Below, one piece after another: positions 7,561 through 15,583 of a stretch of DNA of 35,880 bases; within the stretch, counting starts at the first letter, position 1, and every line of letters begins with the position of its first letter. A model generated the notes under the pieces. It was not told the DNA's origin. It searched no databases and saw only the letters and a program-made list of their open reading frames with translations. Origin of the DNA: Lachnospiraceae bacterium (lineage in GTDB: Bacteria; Bacillota; Clostridia; Lachnospirales; Lachnospiraceae). The position numbers and the translations under genes are program-made. The DNA is taken from positions 1 to 35,880 of the forward strand of contig JALFNQ010000060.1 in the NCBI GenBank assembly GCA_022773965.1, given 5' to 3'.

Positions 7561-8124
7561 ATGACGGGAAAACAGCTGGAGAATTGTCTGGTCGAACACT
7601 GTGCGCCGACGCTTGCCGGAATCAAGAGTGCGGGACTTTTCAGTTATTATTACAGGGATGAAAACGGTGCGAAAAAGGAGCTGAAAGCGGTCAACCGCCT
7701 GCTGAATGAGAAGGGCGTCTATGTGGAGGCTTTGATCTGGCGGGAACGGTCTGTACTGGTCTATGCATATCGCCCCGGTTGTCTGGAGGCTGAACTGCAT
7801 CGATCGGGTGTGATGGAGCTTCTCACACAGTACGGCTATGAGGACAGCAGGATGGATGCATGTCTTTCGCATCTAAAAGAACGTTTGCAGCATTACAGCT
7901 GTTTTCCCCATGAGATCGGAGTATTTCTGGGTTATCCACTGGAGGATGTCAAGGGCTTTATCGAGCATGGCGGACAGAATTGTAAGAGCTGCGGTATGTG
8001 GAAGGTGTACTGCGATACCGCTGAAGCCGAAAAACTATTTGACAAAATGAGGAAATGCTCGCGGGTCTACCGACAGGTATTCTCGCAGGGACGCAGTCTG
8101 GCACAGCTGACGGTCTGCGTGTAG
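7561..8124 (+). CDS. DUF3793 family protein
   Basis: A 187-residue cytosolic protein of the DUF3793 family, found in Clostridia and often beside flavodoxin or iron genes. Recognisable parts are the N-terminal HCAPTLAGIKSAGLF, a central FPHEIGVFLGYPLEDVKGFIEH and GGQNCKSCGMWKVYCD, whose cysteines (CKSCG and YC) could bind metal or a cluster. No enzymatic activity is known. RBS GGGAGGC precedes the ATG. It forms an operon with the flavodoxin, and so probably shares its metal control. The stop codon directly abuts a foreign gene remnant. Confidence 0.88.
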   Translation: MTGKQLENCLVEHCAPTLAGIKSAGLFSYYYRDENGAKKELKAVNRLLNEKGVYVEALIWRERSVLVYAYRPGCLEAELHRSGVMELLTQYGYEDSRMDACLSHLKERLQHYSCFPHEIGVFLGYPLEDVKGFIEHGGQNCKSCGMWKVYCDTAEAEKLFDKMRKCSRVYRQVFSQGRSLAQLTVCV

Positions 8125-8559
8125 AGAGGCATTTCACTATATGTATATTATTGAGTCATGGGGGACAGGAATTCCAGGCTATATAATAGGAGTGCTGAAT
8201 ATGGTTTGCCAGAACCTTTAATTGAAGAATTTGGCGATGGAATTAAGGTTACGATGTTTAGAAAGGTAAGCAGTAGTGCTCAAAAAGTGGGCAGTGTCGA
8301 TGAAAAAGTAAGCAGTACATTTGATAAATATGTTTCGATGTTAAAGAACGCAGGAATTACAGATAAATTTATTGAGAGTATTGAAACGGTATTTCATGCA
8401 TGTGATACAAGGGTTGTATTTGGACAGGTAAATGTTCAAGAATGGTTAGAATGTTCAAAGTCAAAGGCGACAAACGTTATGAAGGCAATGAAGACGGCGA
8501 AGATTATTAAGAAAGTACCAGGAGCCGGATTTGGCAGATACCAATTTATAGAACTGTAG
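8123..8559 (+). pseudogene. 3' remnant of an AlbA_2/HATPase_c_4 type ATP-binding protein, frameshifted
   Basis: Two frames together give a normal C-terminal sequence of the Schlafen-AlbA_2 regulator-like family. From 8123 the first frame reads REAFHYMYIIESWGTGIP; the second, from about 8179, reads RLYNRSAEYGLPEPLIEEF and then a winged-helix tail (ECSKSKATNVMKAMKTAKII). Adding one base in the CCAGG near 8176-8179 rejoins them, so a single-base loss is likely. The N-terminal AlbA_2 and ATPase core are missing, and the fragment begins directly at the DUF3793 stop codon. An ATG at 8158 starts an unshifted 133-codon ORF without an RBS. Not functional. Confidence 0.7.
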
Positions 8560-8560
8560 T

Positions 8561-8632
8561 AACGATTCAGGACAGATCGGAGTACTTGCTGCGGAGACCG
8601 TGGGAACATGATTCAGGGATCTGGGGGTATTA
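8561..8632. repeat. MITE-like repeat, partial copy B
   Basis: It starts with TAACGATTCAGGACAG right after the stop of the AlbA_2 remnant and shares CGTGGGAACATGATTCAG with the copies at 4651 and 29873. The right half is absent. The outer stem pairs less well here (GATC with GACC) than in the other two. Confidence 0.55.
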
Positions 8633-8667
8633 CTAAATTTGTTGAAAAAAAATATCAAGAATCAGTC

Positions 8668-8718
8668 TTGCAAAAGATGAAAAGATATGTTATCTTGATA
8701 GGAGTTAGTCGAAACTAA
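8668..8718 (+). promoter_or_regulatory. Promoter with metal-box (site b) for a small transcript
   Basis: TTGCAA (8668-8673) and TATCTT (8691-8696) are 17 bases apart. The palindrome TTAGTCGAAACTAA (8705-8718) covers the expected start of transcription. Confidence 0.65.
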
Positions 8719-8783
8719 CTTGCTTTGGGTAAATCACATAACATACAAACTTGCAGAAGGGAGTCCGATTCGGGCTCCTTTTT
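8703..8783 (+). ncRNA. Candidate metal-regulated small RNA, about 80 nt
   Basis: Transcription from the promoter at 8668-8696 would start near 8703 and end at a strong terminator (8760-8783). The interval contains no ORF with an RBS. A free-standing promoter, metal-box and terminator within about 115 bases is the layout of an iron-responsive small RNA such as RyhB or FsrA by analogy only; no sequence similarity is claimed. It could also be the leftover leader of a lost gene. Confidence 0.5.
8760..8783 (+). terminator. Rho-independent terminator of the small transcript
   Basis: GGAGTCCG pairs fully with CGGGCTCC (one G-T pair) around an ATT loop, followed by TTTTT. Confidence 0.85.
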
Positions 8784-8867
8784 GCGTGTGAAGAATTGTT
8801 TGATCTGCAACATTTTAGTCTGAGACTGAATTGCAGCATAATGAGAAATAATATCAATTACCATTCT

Positions 8868-8916
8868 TTGCAAATAGAAGGGTTTGTGATAACATTAGTT
8901 AGATTAAACTAACTAA
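8868..8916 (+). promoter_or_regulatory. Promoter and metal-box (site c) of the HMA protein gene
   Basis: TTGCAA (8868-8873) and TAACAT (8890-8895) are 16 bases apart. A 22-bp palindrome at 8895-8916 with the core TTAGATTAAACTAA (8899-8912) overlaps the last base of the -10. It is the longest of the seven boxes. Confidence 0.65.
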
Positions 8917-8939
8917 AAGAAGTGGAGGAGACGAATCTT

Positions 8940-9293
8940 ATGGCGGATTTTGTTATTGTCGGGATATTGATCATATTGATTATTATTGGCATCCGTTCCG
9001 GCGCGAAGCATTTGAAAGGTGAGGGCGGCTGCTGTGGCGGTGGTTCTTCCGTTAAGATGAAAAGAAAGAAACTAAAACAGGTTGTAAAGCAAAGAACGGT
9101 CATGATTGAAGGAATGACCTGCGAACATTGTAAATCACGTGTAGAAAGCAGATTGAATGCATTGGATGGCGTATCAGCTAGGGTAAATCTGAAAAAGAAA
9201 ACCGCTGTGGTCTCTATGGAAAAGGATGTGGCGGATGAGGTGATTCAGAAGGCTATAGAAAATGCAGGCTATGAGGTTGTGAATTTTGTTTAG
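8940..9293 (+). CDS. Membrane-anchored heavy-metal-associated (HMA) domain protein
   Basis: A 117-residue protein with an N-terminal membrane helix (VIVGILIILIIIGI, residues 5-18), a short Gly/Cys stretch (GEGGCCGGG) and a C-terminal HMA fold with MIEGMTCEHCKSRVE; the CEHC pair should bind a soft or transition metal. The N-terminus resembles FeoB-associated Cys-rich proteins, so this looks like such an anchor fused to a metallochaperone domain. The ATG at 8940 is used because GGAGGAG lies 9 bases before it; the upstream GTG at 8922 overlaps the RBS. Site c is directly upstream, which ties the gene to the metal regulon. It may pass metal to or from FeoB or the P-type ATPase. Confidence 0.85.
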   Translation: MADFVIVGILIILIIIGIRSGAKHLKGEGGCCGGGSSVKMKRKKLKQVVKQRTVMIEGMTCEHCKSRVESRLNALDGVSARVNLKKKTAVVSMEKDVADEVIQKAIENAGYEVVNFV

Positions 9294-9399
9294 GCTGCTT
9301 TGGGATTCCTTTGCGGATGGTTTTTGGGATATGTGCGGGTATAACAAGAAGACACACACATGATTTTTAACGAATGATAGAAAGAGGAGGATGGTAAAA

Positions 9400-9846
9400 A
9401 TGTCAGTGGAAGAACGAAATTTTTTAAAAATTGTTGATCTGAAAAAAGGATTTGGAAGCGGAGAAACCCGTCAGGAAGTGCTTCGGGGAATGAATTTTTC
9501 TGTTGCAAAGGGCGAGTTCTGTGTTCTTCTTGGACCTTCCGGTTCCGGAAAATCTACATTGCTTAATATTATCGGTGGGATAGATAAAGCGGATTCGGGC
9601 TACATATCCATCAACGGTGACAAGCTGGAGGATCTGGGAGAAAAGGGTCTGACAAAATATCGCAGGAAGCATCTGGGCTATGTATTTCAGATGTACAACC
9701 TGATCGGAAATCTGAATGTCAAGGAGAATATCGAGGTGGGTGCGTATTTGTCGGATTGTCCTCTGTACATTGATGAATTACTGAATACCCTGGGTCTTTA
9801 TGATCATAGGTATAAACTGCCGAATCAGCTTTCCGGGGGACAGCTC
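9400..9846 (+). pseudogene. N-terminal part of a MacB/LolD-type ABC transporter ATPase
   Basis: A good RBS (GAGGAGG, 9384-9390) and ATG at 9400 begin an ABC ATPase with Walker A GPSGSGKST (about residues 46-54), Q-loop YVFQMYNLI (about 98-106) and the signature LSGGQ at about 145-149. Right after LSGGQ similarity stops: the Walker B, D-loop and His switch are missing and the frame continues into unrelated sequence up to 10104. The family moves peptides or lipoproteins with an FtsX-type permease, which is also absent. A deletion has joined this gene to the EAL gene. Without Walker B it cannot hydrolyse ATP. Confidence 0.82.
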
Positions 9847-9937
9847 TTCCATGTTGTCGGATTGATCTCTTATGTCAATTATTTGACGCTACATGAGAAA
9901 AGTAACGATTTTATGAAAGCGCTGCTTACTCAGACCG

Positions 9938-10897
9938 TTGTTTTTGAAAATGAAATTGAGGATTACATGCCGCAGTATGCAAATCCGTATGGTAGAGAAG
10001 CAGGATCTTGTTCCGGAGAATCTGATCTCCTTTGCAAATCTCGCAAGACGCAAGGCGAAGGAGTATCCGGACCATATCTGTGTTTTCACGAATGCATTGG
10101 ATGAAGAAGAACAGCGGGAGGGTAAGATCCTGAATTCCTTCCGGAAAGCAATTGAGCAGGAAGAATTTCAGGTCTATTTTCAGCCAAAGATGGATGCGAA
10201 AACACTGTCCATATGCGGCGCGGAGGCACTCGTCCGGTGGAAAAAGGATGAAGAGACGGTATGGACGCCGAATGTGTTCATTCCGCTTTTGGAAAAAGCA
10301 GGTTTTATTACGGAACTGGATTTTTATGTGTACGAAAAAGTCTTTCAGTGGATGAAAAAACGATCAGATCAGGGGGAGAAGCTCGTTCCGATATCGATGA
10401 ATGTATCACGGCTTCATTTGAAAAACCCGGAAAAATTTACGGAAAAAGTGTTCCATTTACTCATGAAATACCGGATTCATACAGATGATATCATCTTTGA
10501 GATCACAGAGAGCATGTATATGGAACAGCCGGAGGTGATCAATGAGATCATCGGCAAATTTCATGAAAGAGGGATTAGAATATCCATGGATGATTTCGGG
10601 TCAGGCTATTCTTCTTTGAATATGTTAAAAGATATCCTCTTTGATGAAGTGAAGATCGACAGGCAGTTTTTGGAACATGAGCTTTCGGAAAGAGGAAAGA
10701 TCGTTTTACAGGAGCTGTTTCACATGCTCAGAAGAATGCAAAAATCCATTGTCTGCGAAGGTGTAGAGACAAAAGAAATCTCGGATTTTCTGGTGCAGGA
10801 GGGCTGCGATGAGCTGCAGGGTTTTCTTTATTATCAGCCTATGGACGAGCAGGCATTTCAGGCTGTGATGGCGAAGGAAACGAAAAAGCAGAAGTAG
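9938..10897 (+). pseudogene. 5'-truncated GGDEF-EAL protein retaining a complete EAL domain
   Basis: The frame 9938-10897 holds the last residues of a GGDEF domain (NLARRKAKEYPDHICVF) and then a full EAL c-di-GMP phosphodiesterase domain. Metal- and substrate-binding residues are present: E in GAEALVRW, N in SMNVSRL, E in FEITES, DD in MDDFGSGYSS, K in VKIDRQF, E in CEGVET and Q in LQGFLYYQPM. The GGDEF core and sensor are lost at the junction with the ABC remnant; the interval 9850-10000 reads in another frame, so a frameshift is also present. The only starts (TTG 9938, ATG 9950) have no RBS. The EAL domain could still be active if translated. The gene lies 14 bases before feoA1. Confidence 0.72.
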
Positions 10898-10911
10898 AGA
10901 GGAGCGAAAAA

Positions 10912-11133
10912 ATGAAGACATTAAGGGAAATATCCTGTGGACAGACGGTAAAGGTGGCAAAGCTCACCGGGGAAGGTCCGGTCAAACGTCGGATCATGGA
11001 TATGGGGATCACAAAAGGTGTGGACATTTTCGTGAGGAAGGTGGCTCCTCTTGGGGATCCGGTAGAGGTGACCGTACGTGGGTACGAGCTGTCCATCAGA
11101 AAAGCGGATGCTGAAATGATCATCGTGGAATAA
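10912..11133 (+). CDS. feoA: FeoA1, ferrous iron transport protein A
   Basis: A 73-residue SH3-like FeoA protein, a small cytosolic partner of the FeoB permease. Typical features are LREISCGQTVKVAKL, the KRRIMDMGIT turn (residues 26-35) and PVEVTVRGYELSIRKADAEMI at the C-terminus. RBS GAGAGGAG before ATG 10912. The upstream neighbour is an EAL remnant, so its natural promoter was probably lost; the metal-box d lies after, not before, this gene. It is followed by feoB1. Confidence 0.94.
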   Translation: MKTLREISCGQTVKVAKLTGEGPVKRRIMDMGITKGVDIFVRKVAPLGDPVEVTVRGYELSIRKADAEMIIVE

Positions 11134-11149
11134 TTTTTTGGCCTGCAGG

Positions 11150-11163
11150 TTAGTTACAACTAA
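11150..11163 (+). promoter_or_regulatory. Metal-box site d upstream of feoB1
   Basis: TTAGTTACAACTAA, a clean copy of the consensus palindrome, 26 bases before the feoB1 ATG. No convincing -35/-10 pair was seen next to it. Confidence 0.6.
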
Positions 11164-11189
11164 TCAAAAGTACATACGAGGAGGAAATC

Positions 11190-12899
11190 ATGTCAATAAC
11201 AATTGCGCTTGCAGGAAATCCGAACAGTGGAAAAACAACGCTGTTCAATGCATTGACCGGTTCCAATCAGTTCGTTGGAAACTGGCCGGACGTAACCGTA
11301 GAGAAAAAAGAAGGAAGGCTGAAGGGACATAAGGATGTCATCATCACGGATTTACCAGGAATTTATTCCCTGTCGCCCTACACACTGGAGGAAGTGGTTG
11401 CCAGAAATTATCTGATCACAGAGCGGCCGGATGTTTCTGATGAGATCAGACAGCTGGAGGAGGCCTTTGATGATGATACGGAAAGCATCATTACCAATGA
11501 GCGTTATGTAGCGATTTCTTCCATAATCGGAGGATGTGTGACAAGCGCGAATAAGGGGAAACTGACCACCTCAGATAAGATTGACCGGATCGTGACCAAC
11601 CGATGGGCGGCGCTGCCTATTTTTGCTCTTGTGATGTTTGTCACTTATTATGTATCCGTTACGACCGTCGGCGACTGGCTGACCGGCTGGACCAATGACA
11701 TGCTGTTTGGAACGTGGATCGTGCCGGGAGCCCAAAGCTTTTTTGAGCGCATTGGGTATTCGGACTGGCTGACCGGGCTGGTTGTGGATGGAATCATTTC
11801 CGGTGTTGGCGCTGTGCTTGGATTTGTTCCCCAGGTGCTGGTACTGTTTCTTTTTCTTGCATTTCTGGAAAGCTGTGGATATATGGCCCGGGTGGCATTT
11901 ATCATGGATCGTATCTTTCGTAAATTCGGCCTTTCCGGAAAATCCTTTATACCGATGCTGATCGGAAGCGGCTGCGGAGTGCCTGGAATTATGGCATCCC
12001 GCACGACTGAAAATGACAGAGACCGTAAGATGACGATCATGACGACCACCTTTGTCCCCTGTGGCGCGAAGCTTCCGATCATCGCCCTGATCGCCGGCGC
12101 ATTCTTTGACAATGCCGGCTGGGTATCCTGGAGTGCCTATTTTGTGGGTGTCGCGGCCATTATCTGCTCCGGCATTATTCTAAAGAAGACGAAAATGTTT
12201 CTGGGAGACATGGCTCCCTTTGTCATGGAGCTTCCTGCATATCACTGGCCGACAGCGGGCAATGTGATTCGCAGCATGTGGGAGCGCGGATGGTCTTTCA
12301 TCAAAAAAGCAGGAACCATCATTCTGTTATCTACGATCGTTCTATGGTTTTTCATGAGCTTTGGATGGACGGGTGACGGATTTGGCATGCTGGAGGCAGA
12401 ACAGCTGAATGAGAGTATTCTTGCAAAAATCGGCAATGCGATCGCATGGATCTTTACACCTTTGGGATGGACGCAGGCTGGCGAAGGATGGAAGATGGCT
12501 GTGGCGGCTGTCGCCGGACTCATTGCGAAAGAAAACGTGGTTGCAACCTTTGGCCTTCTTTTTGGCTACGCAGAAGTAGCGGAAGATGGCGCTGAGATCT
12601 GGGGAAAGCTTGCAGGCGTTATGACTCCGGTTGCTTCCTATGGATTTCTTGTATTCAATCTTTTATGTGCCCCCTGCTTTGCTGCTATGGGTGCCATCAA
12701 AAGAGAGATGAACAACGCAAAATGGTTCTGGTTTGCGATCGGCTACCAGTGCGTACTTGCGTATCTGGTCGCCATGTGTATCTATCAGATCGGAACTTTG
12801 GTTTTTACGGGCGCCTTCGGGATAGGAACAGCGGCGTCGATTCTGATCGTTATAGGATTTTTGTATATGCTGCTTCGGCCTATAAAAGGCAGTAAATGA
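11190..12899 (+). CDS. feoB: FeoB1, ferrous iron permease with an internal deletion of the G domain
   Basis: This inner-membrane Fe2+ permease has G1 GNPNSGKTT (residues 9-17) and G3 DLPG (54-57), but after PDV (residue 82) the sequence jumps to SDEIRQLEEAF. About 100 residues are missing compared with FeoB2, including VVVALNMMD/NKSD-type G4 and the G5 loop. The reading frame is kept; the protein is 569 residues rather than about 670. The membrane part appears complete, with Gate motifs such as GSGCGVPGIMASRT, FVPCGAKLPIIAL, AGLIAKENVV and LCAPCFAAMGAIKREM. GTP binding should be severely weakened or lost. RBS GAGGAGG; metal-box d upstream. It may be inactive, or act as an unregulated pore. 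Confidence 0.92.
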   Translation: MSITIALAGNPNSGKTTLFNALTGSNQFVGNWPDVTVEKKEGRLKGHKDVIITDLPGIYSLSPYTLEEVVARNYLITERPDVSDEIRQLEEAFDDDTESIITNERYVAISSIIGGCVTSANKGKLTTSDKIDRIVTNRWAALPIFALVMFVTYYVSVTTVGDWLTGWTNDMLFGTWIVPGAQSFFERIGYSDWLTGLVVDGIISGVGAVLGFVPQVLVLFLFLAFLESCGYMARVAFIMDRIFRKFGLSGKSFIPMLIGSGCGVPGIMASRTTENDRDRKMTIMTTTFVPCGAKLPIIALIAGAFFDNAGWVSWSAYFVGVAAIICSGIILKKTKMFLGDMAPFVMELPAYHWPTAGNVIRSMWERGWSFIKKAGTIILLSTIVLWFFMSFGWTGDGFGMLEAEQLNESILAKIGNAIAWIFTPLGWTQAGEGWKMAVAAVAGLIAKENVVATFGLLFGYAEVAEDGAEIWGKLAGVMTPVASYGFLVFNLLCAPCFAAMGAIKREMNNAKWFWFAIGYQCVLAYLVAMCIYQIGTLVFTGAFGIGTAASILIVIGFLYMLLRPIKGSK

Positions 12900-12927
12900 G
12901 AAAATATTTCAACAAGTGCACTTCTCT

Positions 12928-12956
12928 TTGACTGCATGCAGACCGGGACGTAAGAT
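12928..12956 (+). promoter_or_regulatory. Promoter for the small peptide-DUF6110-ATPase operon
   Basis: TTGACT (12928-12933) and TAAGAT (12951-12956) are 17 bases apart, 26 bases before the next ATG. No metal-box is seen here. Confidence 0.5.
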
Positions 12957-12981
12957 GGAATTGTGGAAATGAGGTGATCTT

Positions 12982-13062
12982 ATGAAACAGCACAGATTCT
13001 GGGCATGGGCGATGGTCGTCTGCCTGATGATGCTATTTTACACAGGAAAAAAACACAAATAA
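12982..13062 (+). CDS. 26-residue membrane peptide in the Feo cluster
   Basis: The ORF starts MKQHRFWAWAMVVCLMML and ends FYTGKKHK. One hydrophobic helix (about residues 6-21) with basic ends predicts a single-pass membrane peptide with a positive C-terminus. An excellent RBS GAGGTGATC precedes the ATG. It lies between feoB1 and the DUF6110/P-type ATPase genes and has one Cys. A similar role to other FeoB-associated small proteins (helping complex assembly) is a guess. Too short for routine gene calling. Confidence 0.65.
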   Translation: MKQHRFWAWAMVVCLMMLFYTGKKHK

Positions 13063-13087
13063 AGACAAAGAAAAGGGAGGAACAGAG

Positions 13088-13408
13088 ATGAGTGATCTCA
13101 AATGGAAGGACGCAGGTATTTTTGCAGGAGGTGTACTGCTTGGGACAGCAGGCCTTCGGATACTTGCAAGCAAGGATGCAAAAAAGGTATATACGAGCTG
13201 CACAGCAGCGGTGCTTCGTATGAAGGACTGTGTGATGAAAACGGTTGATACGGTTCAGGAGAATGCGGGCGATATTCTCGCAGAGGCAAAGCAGATCAAT
13301 GAGGCGCGCGCATGTGCGGATGAGGCTGCCATTCAGGAGGATTTCAGGGAAGTGGAGCCGGAGTCTGAGGAAGAAGCAGAGGAAGAGTCAGAGGAGCAGG
13401 AAGCATAA
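13088..13408 (+). CDS. DUF6110 family protein
   Basis: A 106-residue protein: an N-terminal hydrophobic segment with a Gly-rich pattern (AGIFAGGVLLGTAGLRIL, residues 9-26), an amphipathic middle (YTSCTAAVLRMKDCVMKTVD) and a very acidic tail rich in Glu (about residues 86-106). DUF6110 members are commonly encoded directly before P1B-type ATPases in Clostridia, as here, where the ATPase GTG follows the stop without a gap. A membrane-associated partner or metal-buffering role for the ATPase is inferred; no activity is known. RBS AAAGGGAGG. Confidence 0.85.
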   Translation: MSDLKWKDAGIFAGGVLLGTAGLRILASKDAKKVYTSCTAAVLRMKDCVMKTVDTVQENAGDILAEAKQINEARACADEAAIQEDFREVEPESEEEAEEESEEQEA

Positions 13409-15478
13409 GTGAAATTTGTGATCAAGCATGAGATTCCGGGCAGGATCCGTTTTCATGTGGTGCAAGCACGCATGTCTGCCAGACAGGCGGACACGCTGCT
13501 GTACTATCTGAATTCGCTGGAATATGTCACGCAGGCAACGGTTTATGAGCGGACGGCCGATGCCTGCGTTTGCTTTACCGGTAAAAGAGAGCCACTGATT
13601 CAGGCGATAAAAAGATTCCGGTATGAGTCTGTAACAGTTCCGGAGGCAGCACTTGCGGCTTCGGGAAGAACGATAAGTGAAGAATATAAGGAAAAACTGG
13701 TTTGTAAGGTGGCAGGGCACTATGTGACGAAGCTGTTTTTGCCTTATCCGATGCGGGCGGCGTGGACAGTGTGCAAGTCCCTGCCGTATCTTTTCGCAGG
13801 GCTGAAAAGTCTTTCCAAAAGAAAGCTGGAGGTGTCGGTACTGGATGCAACTGCCATTGGAGTTTCTATCCTGCGCGGGGATTTTGGCACGGCAGCTTCG
13901 GTCATGTTTTTGCTGGGAATCGGCGAAACGCTGGAGGAGTGGACACATAAGAAGTCCGTGGGCGACCTGGCGCGCAGTATGGCGCTGCATGTGTCAAAGG
14001 TGTGGATGCGTGTGGATGGTCAGGAGCTTCTGGTAGATGCATCAAAGGTGCAGGAGGGCGATGAAGTCGTCGTACATATGGGAAATATTATACCCTTTGA
14101 TGGCCTGGTGACGGCTGGCGAGGGGCTGGTCAACCAGTCTTCGTTGACCGGAGAACCGCTGCCGGTGCACCGCATGGAGGGCAGCTATGTATATGCGGGA
14201 AGTGTGCTGGAGGAAGGGGAACTGACCATAGCCGTGAAAAAAACTTCGGGTGCCTCCCGCTATGAAAAGATCGTGACGATGATCGAAGAGTCGGAAAAGC
14301 TGAAATCATCGGTGGAAGGGAAAGCCAGAAGGCTGGCAGACCGGCTGGTTCCGGTCACGCTGGCGGGAACAGCGGCCACATGGCTGCTCACGGGAAATGT
14401 GCAGAAGGCATTATCGGTTTTGATGGTGGATTTTTCCTGTGCGCTGAAGCTGGCAATGCCCATCGCGGTGCTCTCAGCGATCCGTCAGGCCGGAAATTGC
14501 AATATTACGGTAAAAGGCGGGAAATACTTAGAGGCTGTCTCACAGGCACAGACGATCGTCTTTGACAAAACAGGGACACTTACCAAGGCGAAGCCCACGG
14601 TAAAAATGGTGGTTCCATTTTGCGATGTGGATGAACGGGAACTGCTTCGTCTGGCTGCCTGCCTGGAAGAACATTTTCCACATTCCATGGCAAAGGCAGT
14701 GGTACACGCGGCCCGGATGGCAGGCCTGGATCACGAAGAAATGCACTCAAAGGTGGAGTATATTGTGGCACACGGGATATCTTCCTACGTGGGAGAAAAG
14801 CGTGTGATCATCGGAAGCGCACATTTTGTCCTGGATGATGAAAACTGTCGGATCCCGGAGGAATACCAGAGCCGTTTTGAGGCCTTGCCGGAGGAATATT
14901 CCCATTTGTATCTGGCAGTTGACGGGCTGCTGGCGGCTGTGATCTGCATCGAAGATCCACTGCGCCCGGAGAGTGCGGCAGTGGTCAGGGAGTTAAAAAA
15001 AGCAGGTTTTTCCAAGATCGTTATGATGACCGGTGACAGTGAGCGTACAGCGGCTGCTGTAGCTGCCCGGGTAGGTGTGGATGAATATTATTCAGAGGTG
15101 CTCCCGGAGGATAAAGCTCGTTATGTAGAGCAGGAAAAGGCTTCCGGCAGACGTGTGCTGATGGTGGGTGACGGAATCAATGATTCTCCTGCGTTGTCTG
15201 CGGCGGACGCAGGCGTAGCCATCAGCGACGGTGCGGAGCTGGCCAGGGAGATCGCCGATATTACGATCGCGGCAGATGATCTGAACGAGATCGTCCGGCT
15301 GAAAGCTCTGAGTGATGCGCTGATGAAGCGTATTGACAAAAACTACCGCAGGATCGTTGGCTTTAATACGGCGCTCATCCTGCTTGGCGTGGGAGGGATC
15401 CTTCAGCCAACGGCATCGGCGATGCTGCACAACGCGTCCACGCTTTTGATCAGCTTAGACAGTATGAGAGATCTGTGA
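13409..15478 (+). CDS. P1B-type heavy-metal translocating ATPase with an S-C-A membrane motif
   Basis: A 689-residue transition-metal pump. The N-terminal domain (HEIPGRIRFHVV...) is HMA-like but has no CxxC. Conserved parts are the actuator TGEP (T247), phosphorylation site DKTGTLT (Asp386), an HP-like motif that reads HFPHSMA, MMTGDSERTA and GDGINDSPALS (from about 587). The ion-path motif in the sixth membrane helix is DFSCALKL (S343-C344-A345), not CPC or SPC. Its substrate is therefore not predictable by the usual classes; the setting between two feo loci suggests Fe2+ or Mn2+ export or balance. The GTG start directly abuts the DUF6110 stop, so the two are translationally coupled. Confidence 0.93.
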   Translation: MKFVIKHEIPGRIRFHVVQARMSARQADTLLYYLNSLEYVTQATVYERTADACVCFTGKREPLIQAIKRFRYESVTVPEAALAASGRTISEEYKEKLVCKVAGHYVTKLFLPYPMRAAWTVCKSLPYLFAGLKSLSKRKLEVSVLDATAIGVSILRGDFGTAASVMFLLGIGETLEEWTHKKSVGDLARSMALHVSKVWMRVDGQELLVDASKVQEGDEVVVHMGNIIPFDGLVTAGEGLVNQSSLTGEPLPVHRMEGSYVYAGSVLEEGELTIAVKKTSGASRYEKIVTMIEESEKLKSSVEGKARRLADRLVPVTLAGTAATWLLTGNVQKALSVLMVDFSCALKLAMPIAVLSAIRQAGNCNITVKGGKYLEAVSQAQTIVFDKTGTLTKAKPTVKMVVPFCDVDERELLRLAACLEEHFPHSMAKAVVHAARMAGLDHEEMHSKVEYIVAHGISSYVGEKRVIIGSAHFVLDDENCRIPEEYQSRFEALPEEYSHLYLAVDGLLAAVICIEDPLRPESAAVVRELKKAGFSKIVMMTGDSERTAAAVAARVGVDEYYSEVLPEDKARYVEQEKASGRRVLMVGDGINDSPALSAADAGVAISDGAELAREIADITIAADDLNEIVRLKALSDALMKRIDKNYRRIVGFNTALILLGVGGILQPTASAMLHNASTLLISLDSMRDL

Positions 15479-15524
15479 ATGGTAATGGCATTCCTTATTG
15501 AGAAAAATTATCAATACAGAGTGA

Positions 15525-15559
15525 TTGACAACTAATAGATGTTAGTGTATGCTAACATC
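15525..15559 (+). promoter_or_regulatory. Promoter with metal-box (site g) for the Fur-like/feoA2 operon
   Basis: TTGACA (15525-15530) and TATGCT (15548-15553) have a 17-base spacer. A 22-bp perfect-armed palindrome (15538-15559, core TTAGTGTATGCTAA 15542-15555) covers the -10, so a bound repressor would exclude polymerase. Confidence 0.75.
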
Positions 15560-15583
15560 TGAAAATGAAAGGAGATGGTGCAT

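Noticed and set aside
13388..13990. 200-codon minus-strand ORF under the P-type ATPase
   Set aside because: Antisense shadow with no RBS and no recognisable domain.
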